Shown here one piece after another: positions 1-8,354 of a stretch of DNA of 64,000 nucleotides. Positions within the stretch are counted from its first letter, which is position 1, and each line of letters begins with the position of its first letter. Source of the stretch: Clostridia bacterium. Lineage in GTDB: Bacteria; Bacillota; Clostridia; Lutisporales; Lutisporaceae. The translations under genes and the position numbers were made by a program. The notes beneath the pieces were generated by a model. That model saw nothing but the letters and a program-made list of their open reading frames with translations, ran no database searches and was not told the origin of the DNA. The stretch covers positions 677,014-741,013 of the forward strand of contig DASPIR010000023.1 in NCBI GenBank assembly GCA_035628995.1, given 5' to 3'.

Positions 1-1088
1 TTATTCCCACTGAGCAGCCTGTAAAGCTCTCTGGTTTGAGTACCGAAGAGCGCAATATATTTGACTTGGTTGTCAAGCGCTTTCTTGCAGTCCTGAGCCC
101 TGCCTACATGTATGAGCAGACCACGGTAAAGGTTGAAGCTTCCGGTGAACAGCTCTTTGCTAGGGGTAAAGTGACCAAAGCCATGGGTTGGAAGGCTGTG
201 TATGATGACAGAGGCAATTCAGAGGGTGATAGTTCTGAGGAAGATAGAGAACAGTCCCTTCCCCCTATGCAGAAGGGTGATAAACTTAAGTTCGCATCTG
301 TTAACTCTAATAATAGAAAAACAAAGCCTCCGGCACGTTATACAGAGGCAACTCTGCTAACTGCAATGGAGCATCCGGGTAAATTTATCGAGGATGAAGC
401 TCTTAAAGAAGCGCTTGATAGAACCAGCGGCTTAGGCACTCCCGCTACCAGAGCAGATATCATTGAAAAATTGTTCAACACCTTTTATGTGGAAAGAAGA
501 GGCAAGGATATTTTCCCCACGGCAAAAGGAATACAGATTATAGATCTTGCTCCCTCGGAGCTTAGGTCAGCTGAGCTCACTGCCAAATGGGAGCAGCAGC
601 TATATGATATAAGTAAGGGAAAGGCTAATGCCAGTGCTTTCATGACTCATATCAGAACTCATGCCTCCAAGCTGGTCTCCTCAGTTGTAGCCAGCACCGA
701 AGCATATAAGCACGACAATATTACCCGTTCACGTTGTCCTGAGTGCGGAAAGTTCTTATTGGAGGTCAACGGAAAAAAGGGCAAAATGCTGGTCTGTGCA
801 GATAGGGATTGCGGCTACCGCAAAGGTGTGGCTCAGCAATCAAACGCCCGATGCCCTGAGTGTAAAAAAAGAATGGAGCTTAAAGGCGAAGGAGAAGGCA
901 GACTCTTCACTTGCAGCTGCGGCTTCCGCGAGAAGCTTTCCAGCTTCAACAAGCGCATGGAGGAAAGAACTGAGAGCAGCGACAAACGAACGGTTCAAAG
1001 TTACATGCAGCAGCAGAAAAAAGAAGAGCCTGTAAACAACGCCATGGCTGATGCCTTGGCAAAGTGGAAAGCATCACAGGAAAAATAG
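1..1088 (+). CDS. topB: DNA topoisomerase III, C-terminal part (5' truncated by window edge)
   Basis: This is the 3' portion of a type IA topoisomerase; the reading frame is open from base 3, so the gene begins outside the window. The segment GLGTPATRADIIE is the conserved stretch near the end of the catalytic core of TopB-type enzymes. After it come two cysteine-rich zinc-ribbon-like modules (CPEC...CADRDC, then CPEC...CSC) and a charged tail, the layout seen in clostridial TopB. The enzyme relaxes and decatenates DNA by passing strands through a single-strand break. The active-site tyrosine lies upstream and cannot be checked. It converges on the redox operon at 1212. Confidence 0.9.
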   Translation, partial: IPTEQPVKLSGLSTEERNIFDLVVKRFLAVLSPAYMYEQTTVKVEASGEQLFARGKVTKAMGWKAVYDDRGNSEGDSSEEDREQSLPPMQKGDKLKFASVNSNNRKTKPPARYTEATLLTAMEHPGKFIEDEALKEALDRTSGLGTPATRADIIEKLFNTFYVERRGKDIFPTAKGIQIIDLAPSELRSAELTAKWEQQLYDISKGKANASAFMTHIRTHASKLVSSVVASTEAYKHDNITRSRCPECGKFLLEVNGKKGKMLVCADRDCGYRKGVAQQSNARCPECKKRMELKGEGEGRLFTCSCGFREKLSSFNKRMEERTESSDKRTVQSYMQQQKKEEPVNNAMADALAKWKASQEK

Positions 1089-1196
1089 GAAACGGGTAAC
1101 ACCGAACACACGGATTTCTCACGGAAGACCACGGCAATAATATATTTCCCAGCCGTGTATTCAGTGGATTTCAGTGTTTTCAGTGTTACCCGTTCC
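1088..1196. terminator. Long two-tier inverted repeat between convergent genes, probable bidirectional terminator
   Basis: Arms at 1088-1103 and 1181-1196 pair over about 14 bp with one bulged A. An inner stem pairs 1108-1113 with 1153-1158. T-rich runs lie outside both ends (TTTT at 1197, AAAAA at 1081-1085), so either strand could terminate here. The CACGG/CCGTG and CAGTG motifs inside the loop also look like a short dispersed repeat. Confidence 0.5.
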
Positions 1197-1211
1197 TTTT
1201 CTATTTTATAC

Positions 1212-4200
1212 CTATGATTTTAAACCATTTTCAGCCAAGTACTCTTCAAATTGCATCTGAATTGTATCATAAATCTTTCTTTCTTTAAACATATGCCCAT
1301 CTTCAGGAATGCTGAGGTTTGCCTTCTTGTCTTCCGTCATGAAGCCTTCTGTGTGCAGTACCTGTGAACCCTCAACATTATCTCTGCTGCAAGGAGTATA
1401 TATATCAATACCCTTCACAGCTGCAGCATATAATCCGCCGTAAGGTCTTACCTCGTTGGCTATCTTTTCATCTGCCTTCTTAACCGTTTCAATAACCACG
1501 CCCATCTGTGCACCCAGCTTTGAAAGTATATCAAAGGTATTCCTGACCGTCAATGGTTTAACAGCTGCTGCTAGTCTCTGAATTTTCCTGTCTGACCTTG
1601 TAAAGGTTCCCTCTGATTCAGCTGCACTGCTTACAGGTATAACAACGTTTGCAAGCTTTGCAGTCTTTGTCATGAAAAGATCTAAGCAAACTGTAAATTC
1701 CAGCTTGGCAATAAGCTTCCTGGTCTTTTCATCAGCACCTGCCAAATCTTCACCTATTATAACAGCACCTTTGATTTCTCCTTTTTCGATGCCTGAAAGA
1801 AGCTGGTTTGCCGGAGTTGTAAAGCCCATATCGATTATTCCCTGGGTATTAGCCTTCGAACGGACAATAATAATACCTCTGTGCGGCTTTCCAACCTTTT
1901 CCGTTATAACAGCTGCATCAGCAATGAGCTTAATGCCAGCTTCGGAAACTGTATCCTCATCAACTACGATTATGGCTTTCTTGGCTTCACCGTACATTTT
2001 TGCAACTTTTGCAGCATCCGTATTGTCGGCAGCCTTTTTAACAAACTCAGCTAATGCGTCAAAGCCGTTGGCTATCTTCTCAATCTTATCCTTGTCTGCA
2101 AACTTCTGATCCATCAATGACTTAATGAAGCTTTTCAGGAATTCCATGTTGTTCTCTATCTTCAGAGCAACATTCGCATGTTCAGCCAATCTAGTGTCTG
2201 AATTGCTGATTGATACTAACTTAGCCTTCTTCGCTGCTGCATCCTTCATATTTATTCCTAACACAGGATGGTTTTCCGCAACATTGCCTATAGAAATAAT
2301 CAGGTCTGTGTTATATAGCTCGTCATAGCTGTTGGTGGAAGCATTGCAGCCAAGAACTGCCTTTATTCCGGATGCTTCTTTTACTGACATGGTTCCGATT
2401 ATTTCAGTATCTAGCTTATCGGCAATTTTTTTCGCAACATACGCCTCTTCATTAGTAAATTTAGGAGATATAAACATTGCAATGCTGTTCTTGCCATATT
2501 GTCCTCTAATAAGCTGCAGCTTCTTGGCAGCAAGAGCTATTGCATCATCAAATTCTGCTTCAACAGTATTGTCACCTCTTCTTATTATCGGTTTCAGCAA
2601 TCTCTTCTCATCATTAATATGGTAGATGCCGAAACGGCCTTTTGCACATAATGTCTCTTCGCCTTTTGCCTTATTAGGTCGTGATTTAAATACCAGGCTG
2701 CCCTTTGACTGATGAATTATATTACATCCAACTCCACAGTAGCTGCAAATGGAAGCTGAGTCCTCAAGTTCTACGGGAACCTGCTTTTTAATAGCTTCTT
2801 TTTCCATGCATGCACCTGTCGGGCAGACATCTACGCAATGTCCGCAGGATATACAGGCACTTTCCTCAAGCGGCAAGCCGAATTCAGGAATAACCACTGA
2901 ATCAAAGCCTCTGTCCAGAAGTCCAAGAGCAGTTACTCCGGTTACTTCTTCACATGCCCTGAAGCACAGACCACAGAGTATGCACTTTTCCGCATTCCTC
3001 TTAATGAATGGATGTGTATCTGCTTCTTCTTCCCTGTGGATCTCACCCTTTAATGCCTTAGTGTCAATGTCATGCTGTCCTATATATTTAACAAGCTTGC
3101 ATTCAAAATAGTCATGGCAGCCGCATTCCAAGCACCTGGAAGCTTCCTTTACAGCAGCTTCTTCATCAAAGGTCTCTGAAATTGCTCCGAAACTCATTCT
3201 TCTTGTCTGTGCCGGTATTACCTTAAGGTGTTCTCTGTCTTTCTTTTCTCTGTCTGCAAAATCTTCAGCGGTTAAATCTTCCTGCTCAATGTAGCACGGA
3301 TTTGCAACTGATCTTATTTCTCCATTTAAGTAGCTGTCGATTACATGAGCCGCATTCTTACCCTGAGCAATAGCTTCTATAGCTATCTTTGGCCCGGTTA
3401 CAGCTTCGCCGCCGGCGAAAATTCCCGGCATACTGGTCGCAAAGGTATTAGCATTAGCTGAAATCGTACCCTTCTTCGTAATATCCAACTCTTTTACATT
3501 TTCTGCATTTACTCTCTGACCTATTGCAGAAACTATAAGATCTGCAGAAATTGTAACTTCGTCTCCGGGAATAGGTTCCGGGCTTCTTCTTCCTGACTTG
3601 TCAGGAGCACCCAGCTTCATTCTCTGGCATCTTACAGCCTTTGCCCTTCCATTCCCTTCAATAACTTCTATAGGAGCAACAAGATAAGTGAATTCTACGC
3701 CTTCTTCTTCTGCTTCATCTATTTCTATTTCCTCTGCAGGCATTTCATCCCTGGTTCTTCTGTATAGAACCTGAACATGCTCTGCACCCAATCTCACTGC
3801 TGTTCTGGCTACGTCCATGGCTGTGTTTCCGCCGCCTATGACTATAACGTGCTGCCCCAGATATATCGGCTCTGCAAGGGTAGCTTTTCTCAAGAATTCA
3901 ATACCACCCATTACACCTTCCATATCTTCGCCTTTGCAGCCCATATTCATGCTTGCCCAGGCACCTATTGCAACAAATACAGCATCATAAGTCTTCTTGA
4001 GGTATGTTATTGTAATATCTTCACCGAGTTTTACGTTGCACTTAAGGTCTACTCCCATTTTTGTAAGAGTATCTATTTCTGCATCCAAAAGCTCTTTCGG
4101 GAGACGATACTGAGGAATTCCGTATCTCAGCATTCCACCGGGATATGGCTTATCCTCATATAATACTACCTTGTGACCTTTTGCTGCCAGGAAGTATGCA

Positions 4201-4820
4201 CATGAAACTCCGGCAGGTCCCGCTCCTACAACAGCAACTGTTTTCCCTGTAGGCTCCTCCATATCCGGTACATAGGTTCCTTGCTTAATATCAATATCAC
4301 CAATGAATCTCTTAATATCTGCAATTGCTATAGGCTCATCTACATTTGCCCTTCTGCATGCAGTTTCACAAGGATGCGGGCAAACTCTTCCTATGCTTGC
4401 AGGCATCGGAATAACAGCTTTAACTAATTTGATAGCTTCATCATACTGTCCATTTGCAACTAGTCCTACATATCCCTGACAATCCGTATTCCCCGGACAA
4501 GCAGTTGCGCAAGGAGGACGACAATCTCCCTTGTGATCCGATGATAGTAAAGTAAGCGCTGTCTTTCTTGCAGCAATGGTTCTTGGAGTATCTGTCTTTA
4601 TTATCATTCCATCCATTGCAGGAGTTGAACAGGCTCTTACCAGCTTTGGATTTCCTTCCACTTCTACTACGCACATGCCGCAAGCGCCGTAAGGCTTGAG
4701 ATTTTCATCATAGCAAAGATTCGGGATATCAATTCCGTTATCTAATGCAATTTTTAATATTGTACTGCCTTCATTGGCAGCTAATTCCCTATTATTAATA
4801 TTTACTCTGACCAGTGCCAT
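1212..4820 (-). CDS. Fused GltD-like/ferredoxin/molybdopterin-fold flavoprotein (StnC-like subunit of a bifurcating transhydrogenase)
   Basis: A 1202-residue multidomain redox protein. An N-terminal [2Fe-2S] domain has C36, C47, C50 and C64. A GltD/NfnB-like part follows, with GAGPAG near residue 199 and a second Rossmann GGGNTAMD near 327, for FAD and NAD(P)H. A two-cluster ferredoxin domain lies at about 607-672. The C-terminal third starts like the Fe4S domain of molybdopterin oxidoreductases (CSYCGVGC near 691). That region is short and I see no clear Mo-ligand Cys/Sec motif or C-terminal dinucleotide-binding domain, so a formate dehydrogenase is unlikely. The start at 4820 is chosen because GGAAGTGAG lies just upstream; an in-frame ATG at 4847 would overlap the preceding gene. 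It is last in an operon with NuoF- and NuoE-like subunits, the order of the Stn-type transhydrogenase of acetogens. Confidence 0.8.
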   Translation of the reverse strand: MALVRVNINNRELAANEGSTILKIALDNGIDIPNLCYDENLKPYGACGMCVVEVEGNPKLVRACSTPAMDGMIIKTDTPRTIAARKTALTLLSSDHKGDCRPPCATACPGNTDCQGYVGLVANGQYDEAIKLVKAVIPMPASIGRVCPHPCETACRRANVDEPIAIADIKRFIGDIDIKQGTYVPDMEEPTGKTVAVVGAGPAGVSCAYFLAAKGHKVVLYEDKPYPGGMLRYGIPQYRLPKELLDAEIDTLTKMGVDLKCNVKLGEDITITYLKKTYDAVFVAIGAWASMNMGCKGEDMEGVMGGIEFLRKATLAEPIYLGQHVIVIGGGNTAMDVARTAVRLGAEHVQVLYRRTRDEMPAEEIEIDEAEEEGVEFTYLVAPIEVIEGNGRAKAVRCQRMKLGAPDKSGRRSPEPIPGDEVTISADLIVSAIGQRVNAENVKELDITKKGTISANANTFATSMPGIFAGGEAVTGPKIAIEAIAQGKNAAHVIDSYLNGEIRSVANPCYIEQEDLTAEDFADREKKDREHLKVIPAQTRRMSFGAISETFDEEAAVKEASRCLECGCHDYFECKLVKYIGQHDIDTKALKGEIHREEEADTHPFIKRNAEKCILCGLCFRACEEVTGVTALGLLDRGFDSVVIPEFGLPLEESACISCGHCVDVCPTGACMEKEAIKKQVPVELEDSASICSYCGVGCNIIHQSKGSLVFKSRPNKAKGEETLCAKGRFGIYHINDEKRLLKPIIRRGDNTVEAEFDDAIALAAKKLQLIRGQYGKNSIAMFISPKFTNEEAYVAKKIADKLDTEIIGTMSVKEASGIKAVLGCNASTNSYDELYNTDLIISIGNVAENHPVLGINMKDAAAKKAKLVSISNSDTRLAEHANVALKIENNMEFLKSFIKSLMDQKFADKDKIEKIANGFDALAEFVKKAADNTDAAKVAKMYGEAKKAIIVVDEDTVSEAGIKLIADAAVITEKVGKPHRGIIIVRSKANTQGIIDMGFTTPANQLLSGIEKGEIKGAVIIGEDLAGADEKTRKLIAKLEFTVCLDLFMTKTAKLANVVIPVSSAAESEGTFTRSDRKIQRLAAAVKPLTVRNTFDILSKLGAQMGVVIETVKKADEKIANEVRPYGGLYAAAVKGIDIYTPCSRDNVEGSQVLHTEGFMTEDKKANLSIPEDGHMFKERKIYDTIQMQFEEYLAENGLKS

Positions 4821-4836
4821 TTTCTCACTTCCTTTA

Positions 4837-6594
4837 CTATTCAACATTTATTGCACCAAACTTGCAAGTGATAGCGCAGTTTCCGCATTTTGTACATTTT
4901 TCCGGATCAATGCTATGAGGTTTCTTTATTTCACCGGAAATAGCTGCTGTTGGGCATTTTCTTGCACATGCTGTACAACCGGTGCACTTATCCTCGAGGA
5001 TACTATACGTGATAAGGCTCTTGCACTGCTTGGCAGGGCACTTCTTATCCTTAATATGAGCTATATATTCATCCTTAAAATATCTCAGGGTTGTAAGCAC
5101 CGGATTCGGAGCTGTCTGTCCAAGCCCGCACAAGGAACCGTCTTTAATGCTGGTGCAAAGCTGCTCCAGTTCATCGATGTCTTCCATCCTGCCTTCTCCA
5201 TGAGTAATTCTCTCAAGGATTTCAAGCATTCTCTTTGTACCAATCCTGCAATATATACATTTCCCACAGGATTCCTTACAGGTAAAATCAAGGAAGAATC
5301 TTGCCATGTCAACCATACATGTAGTTTCATCCATAACAACCATACCGCCGGAGCCCATTATTGCCCCTGTTTTGGTAATAGACTCATAATCAACAGGAGT
5401 ATCAATCAGCGACTTTGGTATACACCCGCCTGAAGGTCCTCCCATCTGGACAGCTTTGAAATCCTTGTCCTTCTTGATTCCGCCGCCGATTCCATATATT
5501 ACATCCTTTAAAGGCATTCCCATTGGAACTTCAACCAAACCGCCGTTCTTAACCTTTCCGGCAAGAGCAAAAACCTTGGTTCCATTACTCTTTTCTGTTC
5601 CGTAAGCAGCGAAGGCTGCTCCGCTGTTTCTCATTATCCATGGCACATTTGCATAAGTTTCAACATTGTTTATGTTTGTAGGCTTTCCGAAATAACCCGA
5701 CTGAGCTGGGAATGGCGGCTTAAGCCTTGGCATTCCTCTTTCTCCCTCGAGGGATGCAATAAGAGCAGTCTCTTCGCCACATACAAAGGCTCCTGCACCC
5801 TTCTTAATCTTGATATTGAAGTTAAAGCCTGAACCCAATATATTTTCGCCCAGGTAATTGGCAGCGTGAGCCTGAACTATTGCTCCCTCAAGCCTTTCTA
5901 TAGCCAGAGGATATTCTGCTCTGCAATAAATATATCCATAGTTCGCGCCTATGGCATATCCTGCGATAATCATTCCTTCAAGAAGTCCATGGGGGTCTCC
6001 CTCAAGTACGCTTCTGTCCATGAATGCACCGGGGTCTCCCTCGTCAGCATTACAAACTACATACTTTTCATTTCCCTTTGCCTTCCTTGCAGCATCCCAT
6101 TTGAACCAGGTTGGAAAACCGGCTCCGCCTCTTCCCCTTAAACCTGATTTTTTAATCTCTTCAATTACTTCCTCAGGCGTCATTTCATTAACACACTTAT
6201 TAAGTGCTTTATATCCATCGTTTGCTAAATAGTCCTCAATTTTTTCAGGATTTATAACACCACAGTTCTGAAGAACAACTCTAACCTGTTTATCTAACTG
6301 CTGGAATGGTTTTTTACTGGTTGATGCAATATACCTCTCTATTGGAGTGCCGTTTATAATATGTTGTTCTACAATCTCTTTTGCCATCGCCGGTGTAACA
6401 TTTACGTAGGTTGATACTTCACCTTCATCATCAATTACATCCAGCAAAGGCTCATAGAAGCACATTCCAATACATCCTGTTGATGATATTTCAATATCGA
6501 ATCCCTTTTCTTTCAAACAATTCAGCAAAGCTTCCTTGATTTTTCTTCCGCCAGCTGCAATGCCGCAACTGCCGAGACCTATCCTTATCTTCAA
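4837..6594 (-). CDS. NuoF/HydB-like NADH-binding flavoprotein subunit (StnB-like)
   Basis: A 585-residue soluble subunit. The N-terminal thioredoxin-like [2Fe-2S] domain has Cys near 10 and TGCIGMC near 41-46. The 51-kDa-type FMN/NADH domain has GRGGAGFPTW near 148, followed by an SLBB region. ESCGKCIYC near 440 holds the N3-type [4Fe-4S] cluster. A C-terminal two-cluster ferredoxin domain has CTGCTACARKC near 535 and CTKCGNCAITC near 568. This arrangement is that of HydB/NfnB-partner subunits rather than plain complex I NuoF. In bifurcating enzymes of this family it exchanges electrons with NADH. The start overlaps the NuoE-like stop by 4 nt, indicating translational coupling. Confidence 0.9.
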   Translation of the reverse strand: MKIRIGLGSCGIAAGGRKIKEALLNCLKEKGFDIEISSTGCIGMCFYEPLLDVIDDEGEVSTYVNVTPAMAKEIVEQHIINGTPIERYIASTSKKPFQQLDKQVRVVLQNCGVINPEKIEDYLANDGYKALNKCVNEMTPEEVIEEIKKSGLRGRGGAGFPTWFKWDAARKAKGNEKYVVCNADEGDPGAFMDRSVLEGDPHGLLEGMIIAGYAIGANYGYIYCRAEYPLAIERLEGAIVQAHAANYLGENILGSGFNFNIKIKKGAGAFVCGEETALIASLEGERGMPRLKPPFPAQSGYFGKPTNINNVETYANVPWIMRNSGAAFAAYGTEKSNGTKVFALAGKVKNGGLVEVPMGMPLKDVIYGIGGGIKKDKDFKAVQMGGPSGGCIPKSLIDTPVDYESITKTGAIMGSGGMVVMDETTCMVDMARFFLDFTCKESCGKCIYCRIGTKRMLEILERITHGEGRMEDIDELEQLCTSIKDGSLCGLGQTAPNPVLTTLRYFKDEYIAHIKDKKCPAKQCKSLITYSILEDKCTGCTACARKCPTAAISGEIKKPHSIDPEKCTKCGNCAITCKFGAINVE

Positions 6595-7121
6595 TTGGAG
6601 GCACCTCCTTTTTCTTTTTCGTAAATACCTCTAATCACTTCTCTTACGCTATTAGGAGTAAGATTACCGTATGCTTCTCCATTGATCATCATAACCGGTG
6701 CTAAGCTGCAGCAGCCGAGACAAGCAACATCCTCCAAGGTAAACATCCCGTCAGAGCTTGTCCCCCCTGGTACTATTCCCAGCTCGTCACATATGGCTTC
6801 GCTTATTTTATCAGAGCCGTTTACATGGCAGGCAGTTCCTTGGCATTGAAGTATTATATACTTGCCTGTAGGATCCAATCTGAACTGAGAGTAGAAGGTT
6901 GCAATACCGTATATCTTTGCTTTCTTGTTCCCTGTTCTTTCAGCTATGACTTTCAATGCTTCCAGTGGCAGATATCCGTAAATACCTTGCGTATCCTGAA
7001 GTATGCTTATCAAGCTAGCACTTTGACCCTTGTATTTCTCAAAAACAGGATCAAGCAGCATCAGATCAACCTCATTATTGTCAAAATTTGATTCCAGTTT
7101 CTTTTCGCAAGAACATTCCAT
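6591..7121 (-). CDS. NuoE/HydC-like [2Fe-2S] subunit (StnA-like)
   Basis: A 176-residue thioredoxin-fold protein of the 24-kDa NuoE family. The four cluster ligands appear as CQGTAC (about 92-97) and CLGCC (about 133-137). It would pass electrons between the NuoF-like flavin and the rest of the complex. It is the first gene of the three-gene redox operon, with a strong AGGAGGGG ribosome binding site at 7131-7138. Its N-terminus (CSCEKK) carries two extra cysteines not needed for the cluster. No hydrogenase large subunit is nearby, which argues for a transhydrogenase rather than a HydABC hydrogenase. Confidence 0.88.
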   Translation of the reverse strand: MECSCEKKLESNFDNNEVDLMLLDPVFEKYKGQSASLISILQDTQGIYGYLPLEALKVIAERTGNKKAKIYGIATFYSQFRLDPTGKYIILQCQGTACHVNGSDKISEAICDELGIVPGGTSSDGMFTLEDVACLGCCSLAPVMMINGEAYGNLTPNSVREVIRGIYEKEKGGASN

Positions 7122-7237
7122 AAGCAGATCCCCTCCTATAAAGATAATATATTTAACTATATTTTAATTTATTAAAAATCCTCATTAATATATTCTATCA
7201 CTTTACTTACACAGGGTAAATTCCAATTCATGCATGA

Positions 7238-7275
7238 AAATTTAAAAGGCTATGATAATTTTGTATCAAAGCCTT
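7238..7275 (-). terminator. Rho-independent terminator downstream of the EamA gene
   Basis: Arms 7246-7257 and 7264-7275 form a 12-bp stem with one mismatch. On the minus strand it is followed by TTTTAAATTTT. It lies just past the EamA stop codon and upstream of the redox operon. Confidence 0.75.
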
Positions 7276-7285
7276 GCAAAAGCAT

Positions 7286-8194
7286 TCAGTTTTGTGAAAC
7301 ACCTAAAGCTGCAATCTCAGGATTTCGTTTCCTCTCATTATACGAGAAAAACAGAACAGCTAAAATTATTAGAAAGCTTCCTGCCGCCAATGAATAGTTA
7401 AGTCTTTCTCCAAACACAAATATGCCCAGAACAACGCCGGTGACTGGTTCAAAAGTGCTCAATATCGCTGTATCCGACGGACCGATTATATTTACAGCTC
7501 TTGAATACGCAAGAATTGCAAAAACAGTGCATATTAATGCAAGCCCCAATACAGAGAATATACCGATCGGCTGTATATCAAGCTTCAAGCTTCTGGTTGC
7601 CGCACCATATATAAAAGTTGAAGTAGCTGAGAACAATGAGACGTAAAAGGTGAGCAGAAGACCATCAATTGACTTGATATCCTCTCTCCCAAGCTCTATT
7701 GTATATAAGGAATAGAATCCGCCTGAAGCAAGTGCCAAAGCCACGCCTGTCATGCTGACTGCATTTTCCTTTGAACCTGCAAGTATGTAAACTCCCAAAA
7801 TAGACATTATAAGTGAAAGGATTTTTATCTTCCCGATTTTTTCTTTGAAAATGAAAAGCGACATTACTGTTACTATGGCGGGATATATGTAATGCAGTGT
7901 AGTAGCTAGACCTATAGACATGTAGTTATAGGATAAAAAAAGTGTCACACAGGTTGCTGCATACCCTACGATGCTCAGATATGCTATCCTGCCAAAAAGC
8001 TTTCTGCTTAATATGAATTTGGTTTTTCGTACATAAAGTATTCCGAACAAAATCAAAGCAGCTGCAAAAAACCTTAAAAACACTGCAGTAATAGCATTTG
8101 TACCTCCTCTATATGCAATGACGGCAAATACAGGTACAAAACCGAATGCAACAGCTGAAGAAACAGCATAAATCATTCCATGTATTTTTTTCAT
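7286..8194 (-). CDS. EamA/DMT-family membrane transporter
   Basis: A 302-residue, strongly hydrophobic protein with about ten transmembrane segments arranged as two repeats, typical of the drug/metabolite transporter (EamA) superfamily. Family members export amino acids, metabolites or drugs; the substrate cannot be deduced here. It starts at ATG after AAAGGAAG. It has its own terminator and about 160 bp of upstream spacing, so it is probably monocistronic. Confidence 0.8.
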   Translation of the reverse strand: MKKIHGMIYAVSSAVAFGFVPVFAVIAYRGGTNAITAVFLRFFAAALILFGILYVRKTKFILSRKLFGRIAYLSIVGYAATCVTLFLSYNYMSIGLATTLHYIYPAIVTVMSLFIFKEKIGKIKILSLIMSILGVYILAGSKENAVSMTGVALALASGGFYSLYTIELGREDIKSIDGLLLTFYVSLFSATSTFIYGAATRSLKLDIQPIGIFSVLGLALICTVFAILAYSRAVNIIGPSDTAILSTFEPVTGVVLGIFVFGERLNYSLAAGSFLIILAVLFFSYNERKRNPEIAALGVSQN

Positions 8195-8354
8195 ATATTT
8201 TCTTCCTTTGTATGAGTATCAAATACAGTTATAGCATAAATTCCTATACTATATTAATTATACTCAACAAAAGCGGGTATACCAAATCCCCATATACAAG
8301 CTTATGTAAGAGAGCAGCAGATTAGCGCCATAATGCTCTATATTTCGACACTAA

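Noticed and set aside
1212..2750. Reading the C-terminal third of the fused flavoprotein as an active formate dehydrogenase
   Set aside because: The region is too short, has no clear Mo-ligand Cys/Sec motif or dinucleotide-binding C-terminal domain, and its gene neighbours fit a transhydrogenase.
4774..5433. Plus-strand open frame of 219 codons
   Set aside because: Entirely antisense to the NuoF-like gene, no ribosome binding site and no recognisable motifs.
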